DNA of 64,000 bases, from the NCBI RefSeq assembly GCF_029867415.1, contig NW_026705157.1:248001-312000 (forward strand), written 5' to 3'. Positions 1 through 10,918 of the stretch are shown in pieces. Below the pieces are notes generated by a model. The model ran no database searches. It had not been told where the DNA came from and saw only the letters and a program-made list of their open reading frames with translations. Origin of the DNA: Vicia villosa. Lineage: Eukaryota > Streptophyta > Magnoliopsida > Fabales > Fabaceae. A program made the translations under genes and the position numbers. Within the stretch, counting starts at the first letter, position 1; each line of letters begins with the position of its first letter.

Positions 1-1107
1 GTAATCTTTCATTAATGTTGAAAGTAGTATATACAAAGAAGATAACAAAGCGATAAACGATAAACCAATTATGTCGATCCTTTGAATCTTCTTCCCCCTT
101 AATCTTGAACAAGATCAAGGTTATCCAAGAGCTTCACTTTGATTCCCTTCTGCAGTGTCTTGATTCCTTGAACTCCCCGTTCCTCAATCGTTACACTCAG
201 CCGAATCCTCAATGAACGTCTCTTGATAAAAACCCCCAAGAACCACCCGTTGTGGAGGACAAAACCCGCAGATTTTATTCACCAACAAACCCCACAAACC
301 TTCACCCACTAGGAATCTTCAATTCCATTCCATGGACGTTATCGAACTCATCACTAACCCGCAACGCAAGAATGATTATGTGTAATTGTGTTGGAGATGA
401 TGAAGAACGAAGATGAGAAGCGTTTGTGTATCTTTCAGTCATTGGTGTTGATGAATAATTAACATGGAATGATATATATATAGTTGCTGGTATGTTGGAG
501 CAGAGAAAACACATAATTTGGGAAGTTTTCAGCAAATAGGTTGACCTACTTTAGTGCTTAGGTCGACCTAACAGAAGCAGAGTTGAAATTGTCCCAGTTA
601 GGTTGACCTGTTAGGTTGGCCTAAAATCTGTTAGGTTGACCTGCTGAAGGTTTAGGTCGACCTAAAGTCAGTTAGGTTGACCTGTTGAAGGTTTAGGTCG
701 ACCTAAATGCAGTTTTTTCCAGTTAGGTCGACCTGTTGAAGGTTTAGGTCGACCTAAAGTCAGTTGAAATGCATTTTTGTGACTTTTCTTCAGTTTAGGT
801 CGACCTAGGAGTGTGGGTAGGTCGACCTAACAGTGACATCTGTAAATCCCTTCAGTTTAGGTCGACCTAGGAGTGTGGGTAGGTCGACCTAACAGTGACC
901 TTGTCAGTTTTGCTGAGTTTGCTCTAGTTTTGAGTCGACCTAGGGCTTTGCTTGGTCGACCTAACAGATGCAATACCATTTTCTGAGTGATTTGAGCTTC
1001 ATAATCTTCCATTGTCTTGAGTCATTCATTTATGCTTTTGTATTTGGTTGCTTGTGATGTTTGCCATGAATCAAAAACTCATTTGTGAGTGCATGCTTGT
1101 TCTTACA
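1..1107 (-). repeat. 3' LTR of the copia element (partial)
   Basis: Nearly identical to 5639-6743 and ends in TTCTTACA at 1107, where the minus-strand LTR begins TGTAAGAA. About 523 bp are lost beyond the window start. Between roughly 535 and 965 it carries an array of palindromes of the type TTAGGTCGACCTAA and variants. An alternating TA stretch at 470-482 is a possible TATA region for minus-strand transcription, with the palindromes upstream of it in U3. Confidence 0.95.
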
Positions 1108-1754
1108 AACTCCCCCTTTTTGATGATGGCAAACATTTGATTAAATGACGAAAGCTCCCCCGGTCTTGTATGCGTAAGCTCCCCCGTACTAAGCTCCCCC
1201 GTACTAAGCTCTCCCGTACTCTCAACTCATCTCCCCCTTTGTCAACATCAAAAAGAAAGAAACCAGGAGAATAGTATAAGAGAATAACAAAATAATCTAA
1301 ACAAAACAATGTCTTACATAACACAATAGTAAAGAAATAGAGCATAATATCCAAACATATTTAAAGGTACAAACCAAGCTTAAGTTCAAGTAATAAAAGA
1401 CATAATAATATGACAGAAATGAGATGCAATGCAATGAACTAATGCAATACTCGCTAACGTTTGCCCAAACATGTTAGATGTATGCTTATTCTACTATTTT
1501 TATGTCCAAACATGATATGTTATGAGTAATGATGAACAACATATACATGTAAATGAGATAGGTGGAGAAGCATATAAGAAGTCACTATAAACATGTTAAT
1601 TGATAGCATATTATAGCATCAATGATATTTTTGGAAGTGAACAACAAACATGTTACCACTTTCTCAATTGTAGGTATCTCGTCATCATTTCGTATAATGA
1701 AGTATATTCCTCTAGTCAATGTGGAATGATGCTTGATTTGATGATGAACTACCT
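1108..1754 (-). other. Polypurine tract and spacer between RNase H and the 3' LTR
   Basis: No gene is seen. On the minus strand the bases next to the LTR read AAAAAGGGGGAGT (about 1109-1121), a normal polypurine tract. Additional purine blocks GGGGGAGCTTAGTAC repeat in tandem at about 1175-1222, with a further GGGGGAG at 1156-1162 and AAAGGGGGAGATG near 1231-1242, giving several near-copies of the tract within 130 bp. The remainder to 1754 is AT-rich and non-coding; SIRE relatives can carry an env-like frame in this position, but none is visible here. Confidence 0.75.
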
Positions 1755-2210
1755 TCATACTGAGAGAGATGTTAGCTTGAGCATAATCAATATATATATA
1801 AAGTAAAGGAATAAAATTAAGGAAACAAACGCATTTAGCTCAAAATTAGAGATATCTAATATCCCTAATTCCCTATGAATGTTGAAGAACTGCTCCGTTG
1901 CAAGAGGTTTGGTGAAGATGTCAGCTAGTTGCTTCTTGCTCTTCAAGTTTATGGCACTTGTGTTGTCGCACATGATAGGTATACGATCAAGCTTAATACC
2001 AAAGTCAAGAAGTTGTTGCTTGAGCCATAATATCTGCGCACAGCAGCTTCCGACAGCTACATATTTTGCCTCAGTAGTAGATAATGCAACCGATACTTGT
2101 TTCTTGCTATGCCAACTTATCAATGAATTTGAGAATAGATGACATGTTCCACTGGTGCTCTTTCTATCGGATTTGCAGCCAGCAAAATCTGAGTCGGAGA
2201 ATCCCACCAA
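1755..2210 (-). pseudogene. Copia RNase H domain, C-terminal end of pol, internally deleted
   Basis: The translation carries the copia RNase H landmarks: FSDSDFAGCKSDRKSTSG near the N terminus, then LSTTEAKYVA, a CDNTSAINL block and LADIFTKPL. The usual stretch between the SAINL block and ADIFTKPL, with the histidines of the HTRTKHI type motif, is missing, so about 25-30 residues were lost. It lies downstream of the RT frame, separated by a frame break at about 2210-2300 in which the connection domain is also shortened. The last 35 or so residues run into the LTR-proximal spacer and are not expected to be real. Inactive as it stands. Confidence 0.85.
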
Positions 2211-2290
2211 ATAACACTCATTTCCCTTCGGATACCATAGGCCATATGTAGGAGTTCCACGTAGATGTCGCAGAATTCTTTTGACAACTT

Positions 2291-3487
2291 TTAAGTGAGA
2301 TTCCTTTGGACAAGATTGATATCTTTCTCATCTTTGTCTAGGTTAGTATTTGTTGCCATAGGTGTGTCAATCTCTTTTGCTTCACTCATTTCAAATCTTT
2401 TGAGCAGCTCCGTACAGTATTTAGTTTGATTTACAAACGTTCCATGACTGAGTTGCTTGATTTGTAGGCCAAGGAAGAAATTTAGCTCACCTATGAGACT
2501 CATCTCAAATTCACTCTGCATAAGCTTAGAAAAATCTTTGACAAGTTTTGCATTAGTCGACCCAAATATAATGTCATCTACATAAATTTGGACTAAGAGA
2601 ATATCTTTATCTTTTCTTTTAATAAAGAGAGTAGTGTCAACTTTACCCCTAGAGTACCCTTGACTAAGGAGAAATTTGCTCAAACGTTCGTACCAAGCCC
2701 GAGGGGCTTGTTTAAGACCGTATAGAGCACGTTTCAGCTTATAGACATGAGTTGGATACATGAAATTCTCAAAGCCGGGTGGCTGAGCAACATAGACTTC
2801 TTCATTTATATAGCCATTTAGAAAGGCACGTTTAACATCCATTTGGAATAGTTTGAAGTCTTTAGAACAAGCATAAGCAAGTAAGAGACGAATAGCTTCG
2901 AGACGTGCTACAGGAGCGTATGTCTCTTCATAATCAATACCTTCCTCTTGATTATAACCTTGGGCAACTAATCTAGCTTTGTTTCTAGTAATAACGCCGT
3001 TTTCATCAAGTTTGTTACGAAAAACCCATCTAGTGCCTATTACTTGATGATCTCCCGGATGAGGGACTAAGTCCCAAACATCATTCCGTTTAAATTGGTT
3101 TAATTCTTCTTGCATGGCCATTAGCCAATGCTCATCAAGTAATGCATCCTTAGCGTTTTTCGGCTCAACTTGTGAAACAAAAGCAAAATGATGACAGAAG
3201 TTACTTATCTTTGAGCGTGTTGTAACGCCCCTTGAGATGTCTCCTATTATATTGTCAATTGGATGGTCTTTCACATTTGTCCAGGCCTTGGGAAGTTCTT
3301 CATTGTTTGAGATGCTTTCTTTTTCATTTTCATTGTGAGACTCATCTTTCTCTCTCTCAGCATCTTTCTTTACAATACTTTCATTCTCGTCTTCCTTATT
3401 CTTGACAATGTCTTCAGTGGACGGACCTGCACCATTAAATGAAAGACCTTTCTCGACATATTTTGCATAAGATTCATCAAAAGACAC
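2291..3487 (-). pseudogene. Copia reverse transcriptase domain of pol
   Basis: A long open frame of about 398 residues. The N-terminal third is an acidic, Ser/Glu-rich linker after integrase. The RT begins near residue 125 with the usual [11 protein letters not shown] and ARLVAQGY blocks, then [26 protein letters not shown] and the catalytic YVDDI motif with its two aspartates, then a [11 protein letters not shown] block. The domain core therefore looks complete. It breaks after the PMATN region near 2291, where the frame shifts and sequence is lost before RNase H. Copia pol is normally a single polyprotein, so this frame is a fragment of one. Confidence 0.9.
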
Positions 3488-3504
3488 GTGTATTGACTCT
3501 TCTA

Positions 3505-3972
3505 CTATAAGTAATCTCTTATTATATATCCGATATGCTTTGCTAGATTGTGAGTAACCAAGGAATATGCCCTCATCAGCTTTAGCATGTAGATGTTGTT
3601 TACTCTTAAGCCCTTAAACATAATGTCTCTTTTCTTAGTATGTTCTATTGTGCAGCCAGAATTTGTAAACATTACTTTAAAATCTTTGTCACACAATTGA
3701 GTTATACTTAAAAGATTATGTTTAAGACCTTCTACTAGCAGCACATCAGTTATAGTAGTGGTAGAAGGGTTACCTACACTTCCTTTACCAAGTATGGCTC
3801 CCCGATTATTATCTCCATAGGTGACATACCCCTTTTTCTTTGCTTGAAACTCAACGAAAAGAGATAGGTCTCCAGTCATGTGTCTTGAACATCCGCTATC
3901 AAGGAACCACAACCTTTCGGCAATGTCAAGACACTTTTCCTGCAAGATTAATTTAAAGAGGGAGGTCCCCAA
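3505..3972 (-). pseudogene. Copia protease plus GAG-pre-integrase, fused to the integrase tail by deletion
   Basis: Near residue 24 the aspartic protease signature WFLDSGCSRHMTG is intact (Asp-Ser-Gly). It is followed by the GAG-pre-integrase region with LLSITQLCD. A normal copia pol then has the HHCC zinc finger and the DDE integrase core. Here the sequence jumps near 3582-3590 straight into the C-terminal [14 protein letters not shown] region, in another frame. The catalytic integrase core is therefore absent and the element cannot encode integration. This frame also overlaps the end of the gag frame. Confidence 0.88.
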
Positions 3973-5060
3973 TTTTCATTGGGTCCTTGGTAGTGAGTAC
4001 ACAATTTGTTGCACTTAGGCAACCATTGAAATACTCCTTTAGGAACTAAAATTCTCCTAAATTTGCATTTTTCAATGGTATGTCCCTTTTTGCAACAATA
4101 ATGACAGGTAATATGATGAGAATATGGAGTTTTGCTAGTTGATAATTTTGGTACAAAAGTGTATTTACTATATAAAGGAGTATACGATCTTTTGCCTTTG
4201 TCGGAATGTTTTGCTCCATTTTTCTTTAGATATTTGTTGTATCTTCGCACAAACAGTCCCATTTCCTCATCATCGGAGTCTTCGTCATCACTTGTGTCAC
4301 TATCCTTTGGCTCTCGTTTTGAGGTCTTGGAGCTCGAAGCTTTTAGAGCTATTGACTTCTTCTCTACCTCTTTCTCCATGTTCTTTTCTTTCTTTGTCCT
4401 TTTCTCATGCATGTCAAGGCATTTAAGGTGTTGTTCATGTTCCTCTAGTTTACCAAATAGAGTTGTGATGTCTAAAGTGTTTAGATCATTTGCTTCCTTT
4501 ATTGCTGTAACTTTGGGTTGCCATTCCCTGTTCAAACATCTTAAGATTTTGTTAGTAGCAACTGCATTGGAAACAGGTCTATCAAGAGAATTTAAACGAT
4601 TTTTCAAGTGAACGAATCTCTTCTGCATGTTTTTGATGGATTCACCATCTTCCATGTGGAAGAGTTCGAATTCTTGAGTTAGCGTATTGATTCTAGCTAG
4701 TTTGACATCATCCGTTCCCTCGTGGGCAACTTGCAATGTGTCCCACATAGCTTTAGCGGATCTACAATGGGAAACGCGATAGTATTCATCAACTCCTAGA
4801 GCTGAGATTAGAATGTTTCTCGCTTTCCAATCGTATGCATGTCTCTTTTCATCTTCAGCATCCCAAGTATTTTCTGGTTTTGGAACAACTGCACCAGCTG
4901 CATTTGTCATGGTGATCTGAAAGGGACCATTGACAATAGCTGTCCAGATGTTCCTATCAATTGCATTGATGTGGACACACATACAATCCTTCCAATAGCC
5001 ATAGTTTTCACCGTTGAAAACTGGAGCTCTATTATGAGCCCCTTTAGGTCCGGAAGCCAT
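3948..5060 (-). CDS. Copia gag (UBN2-type capsid and zinc knuckle)
   Basis: The start chosen is the ATG at 5060 (MASGPKGAH), because the bases upstream hold the primer-binding site. The capsid part has the YWKD block near the N terminus and the plant UBN2 landmarks AMWDTL, HEGT and LTQEFELF. A lysine/serine-rich linker and an acidic stretch (SDTSDDEDSDDEE) follow, then one CCHC zinc knuckle CHYCCKKGHTIEKC for RNA binding. The frame ends in a stop shortly after QWLPKCNK. In copia elements gag is usually continuous with protease, so the break near 3960 is probably a frameshift. About 370 residues. Confidence 0.88.
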   Translation of the reverse strand: MASGPKGAHNRAPVFNGENYGYWKDCMCVHINAIDRNIWTAIVNGPFQITMTNAAGAVVPKPENTWDAEDEKRHAYDWKARNILISALGVDEYYRVSHCRSAKAMWDTLQVAHEGTDDVKLARINTLTQEFELFHMEDGESIKNMQKRFVHLKNRLNSLDRPVSNAVATNKILRCLNREWQPKVTAIKEANDLNTLDITTLFGKLEEHEQHLKCLDMHEKRTKKEKNMEKEVEKKSIALKASSSKTSKREPKDSDTSDDEDSDDEEMGLFVRRYNKYLKKNGAKHSDKGKRSYTPLYSKYTFVPKLSTSKTPYSHHITCHYCCKKGHTIEKCKFRRILVPKGVFQWLPKCNKLCTHYQGPNENWGPPSLN

Positions 5061-5098
5061 CTTTCCAATAAGTGTTTCACGTAGCACGGAATAAACCA

Positions 5099-5115
5099 GA
5101 GCTCTTGATGCCACT
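5099..5115 (-). other. Primer-binding site
   Basis: On the minus strand the LTR ends in TAACA and is followed at once by AGTGGCATCAAGAGC, a variant of the common plant primer-binding site complementary to initiator methionine tRNA (TGGTATCAGAGC). Confidence 0.75.
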
Positions 5116-6743
5116 TGTTAGACGCTGGCCTTAGGATCTAGAGGGGGGTGAATAGATCGTTCACAGTTTTACGGAGTTAAACGACTTTTCAGCGGAAGTG
5201 ATTCTGAATCGACTCGCGTCTATTCCGAACCACTATCGAAACGATTATATATGTGTTTAAAACCAGTCGAAGACTTGAGATAAGTGATAAGAGTATATGT
5301 TGCAGAATCAAAGCGTTGCTCTTATTGAAAATCAGATTAACTTCTTGTATGATGGACAATGTTTGCAATGCAGTAAGAGTGATAGAAACAAATATAAAAA
5401 CACTTGGTGATAATGATCAAATTGATGGTGATTCAATATGTGATGGATTGTGATATTTATATAGGTTCTTAATTCACAATCTTAACACTCGAATCGTTGA
5501 TCAATTTGCTATTATAACCAAATATGAACAGAATGTAAATGAAAAAGTAAAAGCGACAAGAACACGATATTTGTTTAGGCAGTTCGTCGATCGTCCTCGC
5601 TACGACTACGTCTGCCCCCAATTCCAAATTGAAATTGGGTAATCTTTCATTAATGTTGAAAGTAGTATATACAAAGAAGATAACAAAGCGATAAACGATA
5701 AACCAATTATGTCGATCCTTTGAATCTTCTTTCCCCTTAATCTTGAACAAGATCAAGGTTATCCAAGAGCTTCACTTTGATTCCCTTCTACAGTGTCTTG
5801 ATTCCTTGAACTCCCCGTTCCTCAATCGTTACACTCAGCCAAATCCTCAATGAACGTCTCTTGATAAAAACCCCCAAGAACCACCCGTCGTGGAGGACAA
5901 AACCCGCAGATTTTATTCACCAACAAACCCCACAAACCTTCACCCACTAGGAATCTTCAATTCCGTTCCATGGACGTTATCGAACTCATCACTAACCCGC
6001 AACGCAAGAATGATTATGTGTAATTGTGTTGGAGATGATGAAGAACGAAGATGAGAAGCGTTTGTGTATCTTTCAGTCATTGGTGTTGATGAATAATTAA
6101 CATGGAATGATATATATAGTTGCTGGTATGTTGGAGCAGAGAAAACACATAATTTGGGAAGTTTTCAGCAAATAGGTTGACCTACTTTAGTGCTTAGGTC
6201 GACCTAACAGAAGCAGAGTTGAAATTGTCCCAGTTAGGTTGACCTATTAGGTTGGCCTAAAATCTGTTAGGTTGACCTGCTGAAGGTTTAGGTCGACCTA
6301 AAGTCAGTTAGGTTGACCTGTTGAAGGTTTAGGTCGACCTAAATGCAGTTGTTTCCAGTTAGGTCGACCTGTTGAAGGTTTAGGTCGACCTAAAGTCAGT
6401 TGAAATGCATTTTTGTGACTTTTCTTCAGTTTAGGTCGACCTAGGAGTGTGGGTAGGTCGACCTAACAGTGACATCTGTAAATCCCTTCAGTTTAGGTCG
6501 ACCTAGGAGTGTGGGTAGGTCGACCTAACAGTGACCTTGTCAGTTTTGCTGAGTTTGCTCTAGTTTTGAGTCGACCTAGGGCTTTGCTTGGTCGACCTAA
6601 CAGATGCAATACCATTTTCTGAGTGATTTGAGCTTCATAATCTTCCATTGTCTTGAGTCATTCATTTATGCTTTTGTATTTGGTTGCTTGTGATGTTTGC
6701 CATGAATCAAAAACTCATTTGTGAGTGCATGCTTGTTCTTACA
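5116..6743 (-). repeat. 5' LTR of the copia element, full length, 1628 bp
   Basis: Starts TGTTAGACGC and ends GTTCTTACA, giving TG..CA termini. The palindrome array AGGTCGACCT lies at about 6170-6600. In transcription order (minus) it comes before an alternating TA stretch at 6105-6118 that may be the TATA region, so the palindromes sit in U3 and may be regulatory. Confidence 0.95.
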
Positions 6744-7870
6744 ATTATCCAGAGATGTAAAAAGAACTTCGTCTTATCCGTAACCTTCCACACAGTCAAT
6801 ACTTAGGCAATTCTGGAGAAAAGACATTCTTCTTTTCACTAGAATTTGTCAACACCAGTGATAACAACCCCAATCTTGCAAGAACCTGAAAACCTTTAAA
6901 CAGGTCTCCAAGAGCGATTAATTTCAAGACATTATCTCCCCCAATCAATTAACATCTACTCAAGATAAAGATGTGAAAAAGAAATGAGGTTGAAGATGAA
7001 ACATTTCTGATTGCAATAGTTTCCAATGGATGGTTAATTTTCACAGAAAATTCACACAACAATTATGAAAACTTTCACAAATGAATATGAATTCTTTTAT
7101 GAAAAGTTTAACTAAAAGCTCATGTTTGTGCTTGAGATGAAGCACACAAAATACTAAAAAAAGGTCAATGCATGTAATGTGTCAAATGAGTAAGTGAGTG
7201 AAATAAAAGAAAATATGAAATTTAGACCATTTGTTGTTGATTCGAATTAAGTGCATTGTGTGATTCGAATCATAGGCCACGTGATTCGAATCATGTGTAA
7301 TATGTGATTCCAATCAATTGCTCCCAGGATTAAATAAAAAATCCAGAAAAGATGCATGATTCGAATCATGTACAAGGAAAAATTCGAATCAATTTGGACG
7401 GAGATTTTTGAAAGATCAGAAAACTTGCCTGATTCAAATCATGTATAAACCTTGATTCGAATCAGAAGGTTCTCAAAATATTTTGCAAGTCTCAGTTTAA
7501 TTTGATTCAAATCAGATGCTTGAAAAATTGATTTTTCATGATTTTAACACTTTTCATTGCACGTATTTTGGAAAAAAGTGCAATGCTTTTATTCCATCGA
7601 TTCATACACTTGACTAATAACATTTTAATCAAGTAAAAACATAACCAAAAGGTTTATGCATGATAAAATATATGAATCATGTGAGAGAAATCTACGAGGG
7701 AGACTCAACAAAGATAAAATACGAAGGCGATAAGATAAGCAATCAAAACTTAACCGTATCGGAATTTCCCCCCTGCCAAAGACGAGGATATGCAGCAACA
7801 ACAAATCCCCCTAGGGATATGCAACTATAAGGGTTTCCTTTTCTGAATTAGGGTTGATATTTTTAAAGGT
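6744..7870 (-). repeat. Older LTR-like remnant with TGATTCGAATCA palindromes, host of the young copia insertion
   Basis: Non-coding. Between 7240 and 7515 at least eight degenerate copies of the palindrome TGATTCGAATCA occur, spaced 20-50 bp apart. The overall organisation resembles the LTR at 5116-6743 (minus orientation, CCCCAAT blocks, a GAAGATGA block), but with a different palindrome core. The young copia element inserted at its left edge. Exact ends were not found; the LTR identity is inferred. Confidence 0.5.
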
Positions 7871-8154
7871 GTTTTAATCCATTACCACCTAAGTTTAATC
7901 GATTAGATCAACATGGATCATTTCCTTTTTTAGCTAACATTTTTTTATGTAAAGGAGATTTCTCCTCATTTTATTACACGCCAAATTTATGAATAGAAAT
8001 CTCTCTGATTTTTCTTCTACTTTGTTTTAAAATTGCTTTTTCATGAGAATTGTCATAGTGCTAAAATATTGAAAAGTCCTTGTGAGAGTTGTGTTGTAAT
8101 CAGTGTTGTGCTTAATTTTCTTTATTCAAGAGCGTGATTCTCTTATGGAATTAT
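7871..8154. other. AT-rich stretch, no gene recognised
   Basis: AT-rich sequence without a coding signature. Isolated AATCGATTA-type palindromes occur at about 7895-7905. Confidence 0.5.
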
Positions 8155-8395
8155 TTTGTGAAGACTTAAAAGGTTCCAAGCTAAATCGGATAAAAGCTTG
8201 TTTGCAGGTTCTGGTCCTTGACCCATGTAAAAGCTCTAACTGTAGGTCCTTAAGCTTGATCTCTGTAAAAATATGTTTGAAGGTTCTTGAGTTATGTCTG
8301 TGCAAAAGCTCTAGCTGTCTGTCAATTTTTGAGCTTAGCAAGTATAAAAGTTCTATTTGTTTATTGTTGAAGGTTTGTGAGCATATCATGTAAAA
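8155..8395 (+). repeat. Degenerate tandem repeat, unit about 45 bp
   Basis: Blocks of the form GGTTCTTGA ... TGTAAAAGCTCTA(A/G)CTGT recur about five times (near 8205, 8250, 8280, 8330 and 8370). The repeat is open for 96 codons from 8103, giving a peptide with recurring KSS/CLxxLxL blocks, but this is probably a by-product of the repeat and not a gene. It may be the leader or R region of an old LTR element. Confidence 0.6.
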
Positions 8396-9047
8396 ACCTT
8401 AAGTGTGATTTTAGGGGAACTCTAAAAAGAAAACTTGAGAATATGAGTAGACCAAATAGTTAAGATCAAAATTGTATAATTCTCTAGTACAATATCTCTA
8501 TCTCTTCTCTCTTTAATTTATGTTGTTTATGGTATTTCATTCGCGTATCTCTCTTTATCTCCATGTTCTTTCTATATTTTTCGTTGTTATAGCTCTAATG
8601 ATTAATTTAATCAATTTAATTATGTTTTCAATCATCATCATTAAATTTCACTTTAAAGACAAAAATATGACGTATAACTCACTCACTAACTCGGCCATAA
8701 TGTATCTATAGTTACATATGTTCATGTGTTTTATTTGTTGAGACATTCAGGAAAATTTACAGCATTTAAAGGTGGAAATAGACTGAGTTGAGGTAGGTTT
8801 TGCCAAGTTTAAGTTTGATCTGTAAAAAAAACTGAAGCCTCAGACTGGTTTGTAGCATGTCATAAACTTATTTTTTAGGCTTGAGTCTGACCTTTTCGAA
8901 TGTCTAGTTAGCCTGTTAGCCTACATAAAAGCCTATTTATTTTAAACATATATACATAAACAATTCAAATAATGTTTAACTTATTTTAACTTATCTATGA
9001 GCACAAATTTTATGAGACTATTTGCTTACAAGAATTTATAAAATTAA
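8396..9047. other. AT-rich intergenic sequence
   Basis: No gene seen. The short reading frame at 8520-8711 is hydrophobic and AT-driven, without a recognisable domain. Sequence at 8775-8960 (GGTAGGTTTTGCC, repeated AGCCT blocks) looks like an old non-autonomous DNA transposon, but no termini could be fixed. Confidence 0.45.
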
Positions 9048-9215
9048 GGGTTAATAGTAATTCACCCCCTGTAATGTTAGCGAATTTTGCTTTTCCCCCT
9101 CCCTACCTTTTGGCAATGGTTTTTTCAAAAAAACCGTTTCCAAAACCTGCCTTTGGCAACGGTGGGGGGTAAACCGAAACACGCTCATATTACAGGGGTA
9201 AACTACTATTAACCC
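9048..9215. mobile_element. 168-bp MITE, Mutator-like, with 9-bp target duplication
   Basis: The terminal inverted repeats begin GGGTTAATAGTA and end TACTATTAACCC, and the similarity continues inward for about 28 bp. The flanks are TAAAATTAA at 9039-9047 and again at 9216-9224, a perfect 9-bp duplication, which is the length typical of Mutator-like elements. A second, inner inverted repeat (TTTGGCAA / TTGCCAAA type) makes most of the element fold into a hairpin. It has no coding capacity. Confidence 0.88.
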
Positions 9216-9224
9216 TAAAATTAA

Positions 9225-9700
9225 CATATGATATTGTTCATAAGGTGTTTTAATCTTATTTTCACAAGTTCTCTAAAATAACTAATTTTTATTTATGTAT
9301 TTTAATTCAAAATACAGAATATTATTTAATAATAATAATAAATTATCCATCTTAATTTCAATAGGCGATCTGATAGATTTTAAAAAAGAAATTATAGTTT
9401 GAGATCTAACATTTTAATTAAATAGGCTTATAAAGAGATTAAATTTTTTTATGATCTAATCTGAACCTGCGTAAGTTAAATCGTTAATTAAATAGGTTTA
9501 TAAAAAGATTAAATTTTTTTATTTAAAAAAAGTATGATCTAATCTAAACCTGCGTAAATTAAATCGTTGGCCTCAGCTAATCGGTGTGACATACTTTTAC
9601 CCCTAACAACACTTTTGTTAAATCATTATATTAGACTAAGATTAACCATACAAGTGAATTTAGACTATTCATTGCTCAAATTTTATAACATTAACTATGT
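9225..9700. repeat. AT-rich sequence with a two-copy direct repeat at about 9416-9567
   Basis: A unit of about 68 bp (AATAGGCTTATAAAGAGATT ... GTAAGTTAAATCGT) occurs twice in tandem, with the second copy carrying a short extra insertion. No gene is visible. Confidence 0.6.
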
Positions 9701-10315
9701 TTTTTTTTTTGAAATCAAGAAATATATATATATAAAACACCAAACGTTCGAAATTACAACACCGGAAAGCCAAAAAAGAAAATTACAAACCGATTGAAAC
9801 TTAACTTAAGTAAAATAATGGGTTATTGCTAAACTCAAAAAAGTTATAATTGGAATGTGTAATTTTCCCAATATACGACCACCTCCAAATTAAAGTCTTA
9901 CAACTCCAAACAACATCCCTCGAGTTCCACGAACCTTGGTTAAAGACTATATCGTTCCTACGCAACCACAAGCTCCATAAAATAGCAAGCCAAACGATAC
10001 CAACTTTTGCAACTTTAACTTTCTTAGACCGACAAAAAGAGCTCCAATAGATAAACCACTCCTTAAAATCAAAACCGACTTTAAAAGGTAACCCAATCCA
10101 CTCGGCCATTTCTCTCCAAACAACACCGACATTTCGGCAAGAAAGAAAAGAGTGGAGAAGGGATTCATTATAATCGGCACAAAAAACACACTCCATATTC
10201 GAGGTGTTAGAAATAATACCTTTATTCAAAAGAGAATCTTTGGTTGGTACTTTGTTGATAAAGCATCTCCATCCGAAAGCCTTCACTTTCAAAGGGACAT
10301 GTGAGTCAGTCCATT
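9701..10315 (-). mobile_element. 3' end of a LINE (non-LTR retrotransposon) with zf-RVT domain
   Basis: The minus-strand frame 9801-10292 carries the zinc-binding domain that follows reverse transcriptase in plant L1-type LINEs: an FGWRCFINKVPTK start, a CVFC pair, then HSFLSC, and a WLAILWSLWLRRNDIVFN block at the C terminus. The coding match runs upstream to about 10310 and then stops, so the element is 5'-truncated, as is usual after abortive reverse transcription. On the plus strand a run of T at 9700-9711 would be its poly(A) tail. No target duplication could be recognised. Confidence 0.82.
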
Positions 10316-10918
10316 TTATATAGTGTTGAATTTGAATATCTTTTTGAAAATTTCTTTGGCCACCTCCCTATGGGGGTCACCCCCAGCGAAAATTCCAAAA
10401 TACCCCTGCTTCGGAAGTTCATTTCCGAAAGCGTCTTTTTTTGAAAAAATTTACATACTTCGGAAGTGCACTTCCGAAATACTGCGATTTCTGCAGATTT
10501 ATCAAAACACTCCCCCTCCCCCAATCATTTACCCTAAATCAAAACAAAAAGTGGCAAAGGCGAAAATTTGTGCAAACAGAATTCCAAAGCTGCATCAAGG
10601 CTCCAATCACACTGCTAAACAACATTCAAAAGCCCTCAATCCTAACACTTTGTAAGTTTTGAAATTTTTAGATCTATTATTGAAATGCATGTTATTTAGG
10701 GTTTTAATTGCATAAATGATATATGGTTAGGTTGTTAGTAGTATTTAGGTTGTTTAGAAGCATTTTGATTTGGTTTGAAGTTTGGTTTAGGGGTCTGTCA
10801 TGGAAACTCCATCGCAGGGGTGTTTCGGAAGTTCATTTCCGAAAACACCTCCATCCTAGTTTTCGGAAATGAATTTCCGAAATGTATCAGAAGTTCAAAT
10901 TTTTTTGTTTACAGGAAC

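Larger units (their letters stand above)
1..6743 (-). mobile_element. Ty1/copia retrotransposon, SIRE/Maximus-like, left LTR truncated by the window edge
   Basis: An LTR retrotransposon read on the minus strand. The two LTRs (1-1107 and 5116-6743) enclose gag, protease, reverse transcriptase and RNase H in copia order. A primer-binding site lies next to the 5' LTR and a polypurine tract next to the 3' LTR. The comparable 1.1 kb of the two LTRs shows about seven substitutions and one 2-bp indel, so the insertion is recent. The internal region is nevertheless defective: the integrase core is missing near 3585, there is a frame break between gag and protease, and further deletions lie in the RT/RNase H region. 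It therefore probably moved using proteins from a relative. The long LTR (1628 bp) and the gag type suggest the SIRE/Maximus lineage; this is inference. The expected target duplication on the right is ATTAT (6744-6748); its partner lies outside the window. Confidence 0.93.

Noticed and set aside
240..970. Regularly spaced AGGTCGACCT repeats looking like a CRISPR-type array
   Set aside because: The spacing is irregular, the spacers repeat, the genome is a plant, and the block is duplicated in both LTRs of a retrotransposon.
4132..4611. Plus-strand reading frame of 159 residues
   Set aside because: It is the antisense of gag and has no domain of its own.
1..6743. A 1.1-kb segment present twice as a possible gene duplication
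   Set aside because: The two copies are the LTRs of one copia element, with primer site and polypurine tract in the right places.
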